From positions 1-64,000 of the forward strand of contig JBBELK010001447.1 of NCBI GenBank assembly GCA_037783545.1: a DNA stretch of 64,000 bases, in the 5' to 3' direction. This document shows, piece after piece, positions 46,348 through 59,700 of the stretch (position 1 is the first letter of the stretch; each line of letters begins with the position of its first letter). The DNA comes from Henricia sp. BOLD:AAB3569 (Eukaryota; Echinodermata; Asteroidea; Spinulosida; Echinasteridae). Below the pieces are notes generated by a model. The model worked only from the letters and a program-made list of their open reading frames with translations. It searched no databases and was not told the origin of the DNA. A program made the translations under genes and the position numbers.

Positions 46348-49300
46348 CGGCATTTGGGACACACTTTGACCTAATTCCCGTCACAATCTGGGGTGAGTCA
46401 ACGGCCGTACAAATGTACACCAGCGCAGCGCAGGGTGTCCCAACAGCCACGGTTAGGGGAATAACCACGTAGCCGAGCTCCGTTTTCCCTAAACTCTGAA
46501 ATTTCTCCGTCATTTCCCAGCGAAAATCTGTCAATTTTGCATGACAAGTGCGGAATATATACAGTTTGGAGAATGCTAAATTTGAAGTTGGTTGGAAAAT
46601 TCCTTGATTTCCAAATTTGCCGGCATTTGGGACACACTTTGACCTAATTCCCGTCACAATCTGGGGTGAGTCAACGGCCGTACAAATGTACACCAGCGCG
46701 GCGCAGGGTGTCCCAACAGCCACGGTTAGGGGAATAACCACGTAGCCGAGCTCCGTTTTCCCTAAACTCTGAAATTTCTCCGTCATTTCCCAGCGAAAAT
46801 CTGTCAATTTTGCATGACAAGTGCGGAATATATACAGTTTGGAGCATGCACATTTTGAAGTTGGTTGGAAAATTCCTTGATTTCCAAATTTGCCGGCATT
46901 TGGGACACACTTTGACCTAATTCCCGTCACAATCTGGGGTGAGTCAACGGCCGTACAAATGTACACCAGCGCGGCGCAGGGTGTCCCAACAGCCACGGTT
47001 AGGGGAATAACCACGTAGCCGAGCTCCGTTTTCCCTAAACTCTGAAACTTCTCCGTCATTTCCCAGCGAAAATCTGTCAATTTTGCATGACAAGTGCGGA
47101 ATATATACAGTTTGGAGCATGCAAAATTTGAAGTTGGTTGGAAAATTCCTTGATTTCCAAATTTGCCGGCATTTGGGACACACTTTGACCTAATTCCCGT
47201 CACAATCTGGGGTGAGTCAACGGCCGTACAAATGTACACCAGCGCGGCGCAGGGTGTCCCAACAGCCACGGTTAGGGGAATAACCACGTAGCCGAGCTCC
47301 GTTTTCCCTAAACTCTGAAATTTCTCCGTCATTTCCCAGCGAAAATCTGTCAATTTTGCATGACAAGTGCGGAATATATACAGTTTGGAGCATTGAACAT
47401 TTGAAGTTGGTTGGAAAATTCCTTGATTTCCAAATTTGCCGGCATTTGGGACACACTTTGACCTAATTCCCGTCACAATCTGGGGTGAGTCAACGGCCGT
47501 ACAAATGTACACCAGCGCGGCGCAGGGTGTCCCAACAGCCACGGTTAGGGGAATAACCACGTAGCCGAGCTCCGTTTTCCCTAAACTCTGAAATTTCTCC
47601 GTCATTTCCCAGCGAAAATCTGTTAATTGTGCATGACAAGTGCGGAATATAAACAGTTTGGAGCATGCAAAATTTGAAGTTGGTTGGAAAATTCCTTGAT
47701 TTCCAAATTTACCGGCATTTGGGACACACTTTGACCTAATTCCCGTCACAATCTGGGGTGAGTCAACGGCCGTACAAATGTACACCAGCGCGGCGCAGGG
47801 TGTCCCAACAGCCACGGTTAGGGGAATAACCACGTAGCCGAGCTCCGTTTTCCCTAAACTCTGAAATTTCTCCGTCATTTCCAAGCGAAAATCTGTCAAT
47901 TTTGCATGACAAGTGCGGAATATATACAGTTTGGAGCATGCAAAATTTGAAGTTGGTTGGAAAATTCCTTGATTTCCAAATTTGCCGGCATTTGGGACAC
48001 ACTTTGACCTAATTCCCGTCACAATCTGGGGTGAGTCAACGGCCGTACAAATGTACACCAGCGCAGCGCAGGGTGTCCCAACAGCCACGGTTAGGGGAAT
48101 AACCACGTAGCCGAGCTCCGTTTTCCCTAAACTCTGAAATTTCTCCGTCATTTCCCAGCGAAAATCTGTCAATTTTGCATGACAAGTGCGGAATATATAC
48201 AGTTTGGAGAATGCTAAATTTGAAGTTGGTTGGAAAATTCCTTGATTTCCAAATTTGCCGGCATTTGGGACACACTTTGACCTAATTCCCGTCACAATCT
48301 GGGGTGAGTCAACGGCCGTACAAATGTACACCAGCGCGGCGCAGGGTGTCCCAACAGCCACGGTTAGGGGAATAACCACGTAGCCGAGCTCCGTTTTCCC
48401 TAAACTCTGAAATTTCTCCGTCATTTCCCAGCGAAAATCTGTCAATTTTGCATGACAAGTGCGGAATATATACAGTTTGGAGCATGCAAAATTTGAAGTT
48501 GGTTGGAAAATTCCTTGATTTCCAAATTTGCCGGCATTTGGGACACACTTTGACCTAATTCCCGTCACAATCTGGGGTGAGTCAACGGCCGTACAAATGT
48601 ACACCAGCGCGGCGCAGGGTGTCCCAACAGCCACGGTTAGGGGAATAACCACGTAGCCGAGCTCCGTTTTCCCTAAACTCTGAAATTTCTCCGTCATTTC
48701 CCAGCGAAAATCTGTCAATTTTGCATGACAAGTGCGGAATATATACAGTTTGGAGCATTGAAAATTTGAAGTTGGTTGGAAAATTCCTTGATTTCCAAAT
48801 TTGCCGGCATTTGGGACACACTTTGACCTAATTCCCGTCACAATCTGGGGTGAGTCAACGGCCGTACAAATGTACACCAGCGCGGCGCAGGGTGTCCCAA
48901 CAGCCACGGTTAGGGGAATAACCACGTAGCCGAGCTCCGTTTTCCCTAAACTCTGAAATTTCTCCGTCATTTCCCAGCGAAAATCTGTCAATTGTGCATG
49001 ACAAGTGCGGAATATAAACAGTTTGGAGCATGCAAAATTTGAAGTTGGTTGGAAAATTCCTTGATTTCCAAATTTACCGGCATTTGGGACACACTTTGAC
49101 CTAAATCCCGTCACAATCTGGGGTGAGTCAACGGCCGTACAAATGTACACCAGCGCGGCGCAGGGTGTCCCAACAGCCACGGTTAGGGGAATAACCACGT
49201 AGCCGAGCTCCGTTTTTCCTAAACTCTGAAATTTCTCCGTCATTTCCCAGCGAAAATCTGTCAATTTTGCATGACAAGTGCGGAATATATACAGTTTGGA

Positions 49301-52300
49301 GCATGCACAATTTGAAGTTGGTTGGAAAATTCCTTGATTTCCAAATTTGCCGGCATTTGGGACACACTTTGACCTAATTCCCGTCACAATCTGGGGTGAG
49401 TCAACGGCCGTACAAATGTACACCAGCGCAGCGCAGGGTGTCCCAACAGCCACGGTTAGGGGAATAACCACGTAGCCGAGCTCCGTTTTCCCTAAACTCT
49501 GAAATTTCTCCGTCATTTCCCAGCGAAAATCTGTCAATTTTGCATGACAAGTGCGGAATATAAACAGTTTGGAGCATGCAAAATTTGAAGTTGGTTGGAA
49601 AATTCCTTGATTTCCAAATTTGCCGGCATTTGGGACACACTTTGACCTAATTCCCGTCACAATCTGGGGTGAGTCAACGGCCGTACAAATGTACACCAGC
49701 GCGGCGCAGGGTGTCCCAACAGCCACGGTTAGGGGAATAACCACGTAGCCGAGCTCCGTTTTCCCTAAACTCTGAAATTTCTCCGTCATTTCCCAGCGAA
49801 AATCTGTCAATTTTGCATGACAAGTGCGGAATATATACAGTTTGGAGCATGCACATTTTGAAGTTGGTTGGAAAATTCCTTGATTTCCAAATTTGCCGGC
49901 ATTTGGGACACACTTTGACCTAATTCCCGTCACAATCTGGGGTGAGTCAACGGCCGTACAAATGTACACCAGCGCGGCGCAGGGTGTCCCAACAGCCACG
50001 GTTAGGGGAATAACCACGTAGCCGAGCTCCGTTTTCCCTAAACTCTGAAACTTCTCCGTCATTTCCCAGCGAAAATCTGTCAATTTTGCATGACAAGTGC
50101 GGAATATATACAGTTTGGAGCATTGAAAATTTGAAGTTGGTTGGAAAATTCCTTGATTTCCAAATTTGCCGGCATTTGGGACACACTTTGACCTAATTCC
50201 CGTCACAATCTGGGGTGAGTCAACGGCCGTACAAATGTACACCAGCGCGGCGCAGGGTGTCCCAACAGCCACGGTTAGGGGAATAACCACGTAGCCGAGC
50301 TCCGTTTTCCCTAAACTCTGAAACTTCTCCGTCATTTCCCAGCGAAAATCTGTCAATTTTGCATGACAAGTGCGGAATATATACAGTTTGGAGCATGCAA
50401 AATTTGAAGTTGGTTGGAAAATTCCTTGATTTCCAAATTTGCCGGCATTTGGGACACACTTTGACCTAATTCCCGTCACAATCTGGGGTGAGTCAACGGC
50501 CGTACAAATGTACACCAGCGCGGCGCAGGGTGTCCCAACAGCCACGGTTAGGGGAATAACCACGTAGCCGAGCTCCGTTTTCCCTAAACTCTGAAATTTC
50601 TCCGTCATTTCCCAGCGAAAATCTGTCAATTTTGCATGACAAGTGCGGAATATATACAGTTTGGAGCATTGAAAATTTGAAGTTGGTTGGAAAATTCCTT
50701 GATTTCCAAATTTGCCGGCATTTGGGACACACTTTGACCTAATTCCCGTCACAATCTGGGGTGAGTCAACGGCCGTACAAATGTACACCAGCGCGGCGCA
50801 GGGTGTCCCAACAGCCACGGTTAGGGGAATAACCACGTAGCCGAGCTCCGTTTTCCCTAAACTCTGAAATTTCTCCGTCATTTCCCAGCGAAAATCTGTC
50901 AATTGTGCATGACAAGTGCGGAATATAAACAGTTTGGAGCATGCAAAATTTGAAGTTGGTTGGAAAATTCCTTGATTTCCAAATTTACCGGCATTTGGGA
51001 CACACTTTGACCTAAATCCCGTCACAATCTGGGGTGAGTCAACGGCCGTACAAATGTACACCAGCGCGGCGCATGGTGTCCCAACAGCCACGGTTAGGGG
51101 AATAACCACGTAGCCGAGCTCCGTTTTTCCTAAACTCTGAAATTTCTCCGTCATTTCCAAGCGAAAATCTGTCAATTTTGCATGACAAGTGCGGAATATA
51201 TACAGTTTGGAGCATGCACAATTTGAAGTTGGTTGGAAAATTCCTTGATTTCCAAATTTGCCGGCATTTGGGACACACTTTGACCTAATTCCCGTCACAA
51301 TCTGGGGTGAGTCAACGGCCGTACAAATGTACACCAGCGCAGCGCAGGGTGTCCCAACAGCCACGGTTAGGGGAATAACCACGTAGCCGAGCTCCGTTTT
51401 CCCTAAACTCTGAAATTTCTCCGTCATTTCCCAGCGAAAATCTGTCAATTTTGCATGACAAGTGCGGAATATATACAGTTTGGAGAATGCTAAATTTGAA
51501 GTTGGTTGGAAAATTCCTTGATTTCCAAATTTGCCGGCATTTGGGACACACTTTGACCTAATTCCCGTCACAATCTGGGGTGAGTCAACGGCCGTACAAA
51601 TGTACACCAGCGCGGCGCAGGGTGTCCCAACAGCCACGGTTAGGGGAATAACCACGTAGCCGAGCTCCGTTTTCCCTAAACTCTGAAATTTCTCCGTCAT
51701 TTCCCAGCGAAAATCTGTCAATTTTGCATGACAAGTGCGGAATATATACAGTTTGGAGCATGCACATTTTGAAGTTGGTTGGAAAATTCCTTGATTTCCA
51801 AATTTGCCGGCATTTGGGACACACTTTGACCTAATTCCCGTCACAATCTGGGGTGAGTCAACGGCCGTACAAATGTACACCAGCGCGGCGCAGGGTGTCC
51901 CAACAGCCACGGTTAGGGGAATAACCACGTAGCCGAGCTCCGTTTTCCCTAAACTCTGAAACTTCTCCGTCATTTTCCAGCGAAAATCTGTCAATTTTGC
52001 ATGACAAGTGCGGAATATATACAGTTTGGAGCATGCAAAATTTGAAGTTGGTTGGAAAATTCCTTGATTTCCAAATTTGCCGGCATTTGGGACACACTTT
52101 GACCTAATTCCCGTCACAATCTGGGGTGAGTCAACGGCCGTACAAATGTACACCAGCGCGGCGCAGGGTGTCCCAACAGCCACGGTTAGGGGAATAACCA
52201 CGTAGCCGAGCTCCGTTTTCCCTAAACTCTGAAATTTCTCCGTCATTTCCCAGCGAAAATCTGTCAATTTTGCATGACAAGTGCGGAATATATACAGTTT

Positions 52301-55300
52301 GGAGCATTGAACATTTGAAGTTGGTTGGAAAATTCCTTGATTTCCAAATTTGCCGGCATTTGGGACACACTTTGACCTAATTCCCGTCACAATCTGGGGT
52401 GAGTCAACGGCCGTACAAATGTACACCAGCGCGGCGCAGGGTGTCCCAACAGCCACGGTTAGGGGAATAACCACGTAGCCGAGCTCCGTTTTCCCTAAAC
52501 TCTGAAATTTCTCCGTCATTTCCCAGCGAAAATCTGTCAATTGTGCATGACAAGTGCGGAATATAAACAGTTTGGAGCATGCAAAATTTGAAGTTGATTG
52601 GAAAATTCCTTGATTTCCAAATTTACCGGCATTTGGGACACACTTTGACCTAATTCCCGTCACAATCTGGGGTGAGTCAACGGCCGTACAAATGTACACC
52701 AGCGCGGCGCAGGGTGTCCCAACAGCCACGGTTAGGGGAATAACCACGTAGCCGAGCTCCGTTTTCCCTAAACTCTGAAATTTCTCCGTCATTTCCAAGC
52801 GAAAATCTGTCAATTTTGCATGACAAGTGCGGAATATATACAGTTTGGAGCATGCAAAATTTGAAGTTGGTTGGAAAATTCCTTGATTTCCAAATTTGCC
52901 GGCATTTGGGACACACTTTGACCTAATTCCCGTCACAATCTGGGGTGAGTCAACGGCCGTACAAATGTACACCAGCGCAGCGCAGGGTGTCCCAACAGCC
53001 ACGGTTAGGGGAATAACCACGTAGCCGAGCTCCGTTTTCCCTAAACTCTGAAATTTCTCCGTCATTTCCCAGCGAAAATCTGTCAATTTTGCATGACAAG
53101 TGCGGAATATATACAGTTTGGAGAATGCAAAATTTGAAGTTGGTTGGAAAATTCCTTGATTTCCAAATTTGCCGGCATTTGGGACACACTTTGACCTAAT
53201 TCCCGTCACAATCTGGGGTGAGTCAACGGCCGTACAAATGTACACCAGCGCGGCGCAGGGTGTCCCAACAGCCACGGTTAGGGGAATAACCACGTAGCCG
53301 AGCTCCGTTTTCCCTAAACTCTGAAATTTCTCCGTCATTTCCCAGCGAAAATCTGTCAATTGTGCATGACAAGTGCGGAATATAAACAGTTTGGAGCATG
53401 CAAAATTTGAAGTTGGTTGGAAAATTCCTTGATTTCCAAATTTGCCGGCATTTGGGACACACTTTGACCTAATTCCCGTCACAATCTGGGGTGAGTCAAC
53501 GGCCGTACAAATGTACACCAGCGCAGCGCAGGGTGTCCCAACAGCCACGGTTAGGGGAATAACCACGTAGCCGAGCTCCGTTTTCCCTAAACTCTGAAAT
53601 TTCTCCGTCATTTCCCAGCGAAAATCTGTCAATTTTGCATGACAAGTGCGGAATATATACAGTTTGGAGCATGCAAAATTTGAAGTTGGTTGGAAAATTC
53701 CTTGATTTCCAAATTTGCCGGCATTTGGGACACACTTTGACCTAATTCCCGTCACAATCTGGGGTGAGTCAACGGCCGTACAAATGTACACCAGCGCAGC
53801 GCAGGGTGTCCCAACAGCCACGGTTAGGGGAATGACCACGTAGCCGAGCTCCGTTTTCCCTAAACTCTGAAATTTCTCCGTCATTTCCCAGCGAAAATCT
53901 GTCAATTTTGCATGACAAGTGCGGAATATATACAGTTTGGAGCATGCAAAATTTGAAGTTGGTTGGAAAATTCCTTGATTTCCAAATTTGCCGGCATTTG
54001 GGACACACTTTGACCTAATTCCCGTCACAATCTGGGATGAGTCAACGGCCGTACAAATGTACACCAGCGCGGCGCAGGGTGTCCCAACAGCCACGGTTAG
54101 GGGAATAACCACGTAGCCGAGCTCCGTTTTCCCTAAACTCTGAAATTTCTCCGTCATTTCCCAGCGAAAATCTGTCAATTTTGCATGACAAGTGCGGAAT
54201 ATATACAGTTTGGAGCATGCAAAATTTGAAGTTGGTTGGAAAATTCCTTGATTTCCAAATTTGCCGGCATTTGGGACACACTTTGACCTAATTCCCGTCA
54301 CAATCTGGCGTGAGTCAACGGCCGTACAAATGTACACCAGCGCAGCGCAGGGTGTCCCAACAGCCACGGTTAGGGGAATAACCACGTAGCCGAGCTCCGT
54401 TTTCCCTAAACTCTGAAATTTCTCCGTCATTTCCCAGCGAAAATCTGTCAATTTTGCATGACAAGTGCCGAATATATACAGTTTGGAGCATGCAAAATTT
54501 GAAGTTGGTTGGAAAATTCCTTGATTTCCAAATTTGCCGGCATTTGGGACACACTTTGACCTAATTCCCGTCACAATCTGGAGTGAGTCAACGGCCGTAC
54601 AAATGTACACCAGCGCGGCGCAGGGTGTCCCAACAGCCACGGTTAGGGGAATAACCATGTAGCCGAGCTCCGTTTTCCCTAAACTCTGAAATTTCTCCGT
54701 CATTTCCCAGCGAAAGTCTGTCAATTTTGCATGACAAGTGCGGAATATATACAGTTTGGAGCATGCAAAATTTGAAGTTGGTTGGAAAATTCCTTGATTT
54801 CCAATTTTGCCGGCATTTGGGACACACTTTGACCTAATTCCCGTCACAATCTGGGGTGAGTCAACGGCCGTACAAATGTACACCAGCGCGGCGCAGGGTG
54901 TCCCAACAGCCACGGTTAGGGGAATAACCACGTAGCCGAGCTCCGTTTTCCCTAAACTCTGAAATTTCTCCGTCATTTCCCAGCGAAAATCTGTCAATTT
55001 TGCATGACAAGTGCGGAATATATACAGTTTGGAGCATGCAAAATTTGAAGTTGGTTGGAAAATTCCTTGATTTCCAAATTTGCCGGCATTTCGGACACAC
55101 TTTGACCTAATTCCCGTCACAATCTGGGGTGAGTCAACGGCCGTACAAATGTACACCAGCGCGGCGCAGGGTGTCCCAACAGCCACGGTTAGGGGAATAA
55201 CCACGTAGCCGAGCTCCGTTTTCCCTAAACTCTGAAATTTCTCCGTCATTTCCCAGCGAAAATCTGTCAATTTTGCATGACAAGTGCGGAATATATACAG

Positions 55301-55645
55301 TTTGGAGCATGCAAAATTTGAAGTTGGTTGGAAAATTCCTTGATTTCCAAATTTGCCGGCATTTGGGACACACTTTGACCTAATTCCCGTCACAATCTGG
55401 GGTGAGTCAACGGCCGTACAAATGTACACCAGCGCGGCGCAGGGTGTCCCAACAGCCACGGTTAGGGGAATAACCACGTAGCCGAGCTCCGTTTTCCCTA
55501 AACTCTGAAATTTCTCCGTCATTTCCCAGCGAAAATCTGTCAATTTTGCATGACAAGTGCGGAATATATACAGTTTGGAGCATGCAAAATTTGAAGTTGG
55601 TTGGAAATTCCTTGATTTCCAAATTTGCCGGCATTTGGGACACAC
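46223..55645 (-). other. Open frame of 3140 codons through the satellite, judged non-coding
   Basis: The longest uninterrupted frame in the window spans about 34 monomers, each giving a 91-residue unit with little variation. It begins and ends at repeat irregularities (a 1-bp loss near 55607 and the 80-bp insertion). No signal peptide, unique N-terminus or known domain is visible. Nonsense changes in the same frame lie nearby at 56600-56602 (CAG to TAG) and 60083-60085 (TGC to TGA), within otherwise intact arrays. The frame is best explained by a 273-bp unit with one chance stop-free frame, spread by homogenisation. Confidence 0.78.
49122..53221 (-). repeat. Minus array with further hexamer runs, few indels
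   Basis: About 15 monomers. Notable units are a recombinant monomer combining GAAACTTCTCC and GCATTGAAAATT (about 49947-50186), two monomers with CCGTTTTTCC and GCACAATTTG (about 49128 and 51039), and an F-G-H-I-J-E run from 51306 ending in an F-like unit with GAATGCAAAA (about 53123). The sequence GAATGCAAAA also ends the run at about 41278. Confidence 0.8.
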
Positions 55646-56740
55646 TTTGACCTAATTCCCGTCACAATCTGGGGTGAGTCAACGGCCGTACAAATGTACA
55701 CCAGCGCAGCGCAGAGTGTCCAAACAGCCACGGTTAGGGGAATAACCATGCACGTAGCCGAGCTCCGTTTTCCCTAAACTCTGAAATTTCTCCGTCATTT
55801 CCCAGCGAAAATCTGTCAATTTTGCATGACAAGTGCGGAATATATACAGTTTGGAGCATGCACAATTTGAAGATGGTTGGAAAATTCCTTGATTTCCAAA
55901 TTTGCCGGCATTTGGGACACACTTTGACCTAATTCCCGTCACAATCTGGGGTGAGTCAACGGCCGTACAAATGTACACCAGCGCGGCGCAGGGTGTCCCA
56001 ACAGCCACGGTTAGGGGAATAACCACGTAGCCGAGCTCCGTTTTCCCTAAACTCTGAAATTTCTCCGTCATTTCCCAGCGAAAATCTGTCAATTTTGCAT
56101 GACAAGTGCGGAATATATACAGTTTGGAGCATGCAAAATTTGAAGTTGGTTGGAAAATTCCTTGATTTCCAAATTTGCCGGCATTTGGGACACACTTTGA
56201 CCCAATTCCCGTCACAATCTGGGGTGGATCAACGGCCGTACAAATGTACACCAGCGCAGCGCAGGGTGTCCCAACAGCCACGGTTAGGGGAATAACCACG
56301 TAGCCGAGCTCCGTTTTCCCTAAACTCTGAAATTTCTCCGTCATTTCCCAGCGAAAATTTGTCAATTTTGCATGACAAGTGCGGAATATATACAGTTTGG
56401 AGCATGCAAAATTTGAAGTTGGTTGGAAAATTCCTTGATTTCCAAATTTGCCGGCATTTGGGACACACTTTGACCTAATTCCCGTCACAATCTGGGGTGA
56501 GTCAACGGCCGTACAAATGTACACCAGCGCAGCGCAGGGTGTCCCAACAGCCACGGTTAGGGGAATAACCACGTAGCCGAGCTCCGTTTTCCCTAAACTC
56601 TAAAATTTCTCCGTCATTTCCCAGCGAAAATCTGTCAATTTTGCATGACAAGTGCGGAATATATACAGTTTGGAGCATGCAAAATTTGAAGTTGGTTGGA
56701 AAATTCCTTGATTTCCAAATTTGCCGGCATTTGGGATACA
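53222..56740 (-). repeat. Homogeneous minus satellite stretch
   Basis: Near-consensus monomers with scattered private variants: GGAATGACC at about 53832, TCTGGGATGAG at 54035, GCGAAAGTCTG at 54711, ACCATGCACGTAG (a 3-bp insertion) at 55746, and GGGGTGGATCAACGG at 56222. One nonsense change at 56600-56602. Confidence 0.8.
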
Positions 56741-59700
56741 CTTTGACCTAATTCCCGTCACAATCTGGGGTGAGTCAACGGCCGTAAAAATGTACACCAG
56801 CGCGGCGCAGGGTGTCCCAACAGCCACGGTTAGGGGAATAACCACGTAGCCGAGCTCCGTTTTCCCTAAACTCTGAAATTTCTCCGTCATTTCCCAGCGA
56901 AAATCTGTCAATTTTGCATGACAAGTGCGGAATATATACAGTTTGGAGCATGCTAAATTTGAAGTTGGTTGGAAAATTCCTTGATTTCCAAATTTGCCGG
57001 CATTTGGGACACACTTTGACCTAATTCCCGTCACAATCTGGGGTGAGTCAACGGCCGTACAAATGTACACCAGCGCAGCGCAGGGTGTCCCAACAGCCAC
57101 GGTTAGGGGAATAACCACGTAGCCGAGCTCCGTTTTCCCTAAACTCTGAAATTTCTCCGTCATTTCCCAGCGAAAGTCTGTCAATTTTGCATGACAAGTG
57201 CGGAATATATACAGTTTGGAGCATGCAAAATTTGAAGTTGGTTGGAAAATTCCTTGATTTTCAAATTTGCCGGCATTTGGGATACACTTTGACCTAATTC
57301 CCGTCACAATCTGGGGTGAGTCAACGGCCGTACAAATGTACACCAGCGCGGCGCAGGGTGTCCCAACAGCCACGGTTAGGGGAATAACCACGTAGCCGAG
57401 CTCCGTTTTCCCTAAACTCTGAAATTTCTCCGTCATTTCCCAGCGAAAGTCTGTCAATTTTGCATGACAAGTGCGGAATATATACAGTTTGGAGCATGCA
57501 AAATTTGAAGTTGGTTGGAAAATTCCTTGATTTCCAAATTTGCCGGCATTTGGGATACACTTTGACCTAATTCCCGTCACAATCTGGGGTGAGTCAACGG
57601 CCGTACAAATGTACACCAGCGCGGCGCAGGGTGTCCCAACAGCCACGGTTAGGGGAATAACCACGTAGCCGAGCTCCGTTTTCCCTAAACTCTGAAATTT
57701 CTCCGTCATTTCCCAGCGAAAATCTGTCAATTTTGCATGACAAGTGCGGAATATATACAGTTTGGAGCATGCTAAATTTGAAGTTGGTTGGAAAATTCCT
57801 TGATTTCCAAATTTGCCGGCATTTGGGACACACTTTGACCTAATTCCCGTCACAATCTGGGGTGAGTCAACGGCCGTACAAATGTACACCATCGCGGCGC
57901 AGGGTGTCCCAACAGCCACGGTTAGGGGAACAACCACGTAGCCGAGCTCCGTTTTCCCTAAACTCTGAAATTTCTCCGTCATTTCCCAGCGAAAATCTGT
58001 CAATTTTGCATGACAAGTGCGGAATATGTACAGTTTGGAGCATGCTAAATTTGAAGTTGGTTGGAAAATTCCTTGATTTCCAAATTTGCCGGCATTTGGG
58101 ACACACTTTGACCTAATTCCCGTCACAATCTGGGGTGAGTCAACGGCCGTACAAATGTACACCATCGCGGCGCAGGGTGACCCAACAGCCACAGTTAGGG
58201 GAATAACCACGTAGCCGAGCTCCGTTTTCCCTAAACTCTGAAATTTCTCCGTCATTTCCCAGCGAAAATCTGTCAATTTTGCATGACAAGTGCGGAATAT
58301 ATACAGTTTGGAGCATGCAAAATTTGAAGTTGGTTGGAAAATTCCTTGATTTCCAAATTTGCCGGCATTTGGGATACACTTTGACCTAATTCCCGTCACA
58401 ATCTGGGGTGAGTCAACGGCCGTACAAATGTACACCAGCGCGGTGCAGGGTGTCCCAACAGCCACGGTTAGGGGAATAACCACGTAGCCGAGCTCCGTTT
58501 TCCCTAAACTCTGAAATTTCTCCGTCATTTCCCAGCGAAAATCTGTCAATTTTGCATGACAAGTGCGGAATATATACAGTTTGGAGCATGCTAAATTTGA
58601 AGTTGGTTGGAAAATTCCTTGATTTCCAAATTTGCCGGCATTTGGGACACACTTTGACCTAATTCCCGTCACAATCTGGGGTGAGTCAACGCCCGTACAA
58701 ATGTACACCATCGCGGCGCAGGGTGTCCCAACAGCCACGGTTAGGGGAACAACCACGTAGCCGAGCTCCGTTTTCCCTAAACTCTGAAATTTCTCCGTCA
58801 TTTCCCAGCGAAAATCTGTCAATTTTGCATGACAAGTGCGGAATATGTACAGTTTGGAGCATGCTAAATTTGAAGTTGGTTGGAAAATTCCTTGATTTCC
58901 AAATTTGCCGGCATTTGGGACACACTTTGACCTAATTCCCGTCACAATCTGGGGTGAGTCAACGGCCGTACAAATGTTCACCATCGCGGCGCAGGGTGTC
59001 CCAACAGCCACAGTTAGGGGAATAACCACGTAGCCGAGCTCCGTTTTCCCTAAACTCTGAAATTTCTCCGTCATTTCCCAGCGAAAATCTGTCAATTTTG
59101 CATGACAAGTGCGGAAGATATACAGTTTGGAGAATGCAAAATTTGAAGTTGGTTGGAAAATTCCTTGATTTCCAAATTTGCCGTCATTTGGGACACACTT
59201 TGACCTAATTCCCGTCACAATCTGGGGTGAGTCAACGGCCGTACAAATGTACACCAGCGCGGCGCAGGGTGTCCCAACAGCCACGGTTAGGGGAATAACC
59301 ACGTAGCCGAGCTCCGTTTTCCCTAAACTCTGAAGTTTCTCCGTCATTTCCCAGCGAAAATCTGTCAATTTTGCATGACAAGTGCGGAATATATACAGTT
59401 TGGAGCATGCAACATTTGAAGTTGGTTGGAAAATTCCTTGATTTCCAAATTTGCCGGCATTTGGGACACACTTTGACCTAATTCCCGTCACAATCTGGGG
59501 TGAGTCAACGGCCGTACAAATGTACACCAGCGCAGCGCAGGGTGTCCCAACAGCCACGGTTAGGGGAATAACCACGTAGCCGAGCTCCGTTTTCCCTAAA
59601 CTCTGAAATTTCTCCGTCATTTCCCAGCGAAAATTTGTCAATTTTGCATGACAAGTGCGGAATATATACAGTTTGGAGCATGCAAAATTTGAAGTTGGTT

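Larger units (their letters stand above)
42186..49121 (-). repeat. Super-block copy 2 (about 25 monomers)
   Basis: Order A B C D E F B C D E I J K E F+ F G H I J E F N I J. It matches copy 1 except that the first F is followed by B C D E where copy 1 has G H. From I onward the two are colinear. The stretch from about 43750 onward is almost free of indels, so this copy keeps the 91-codon frame open. The distance between the paired 80-bp insertions of the two copies is 11027 bp. Confidence 0.85.
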
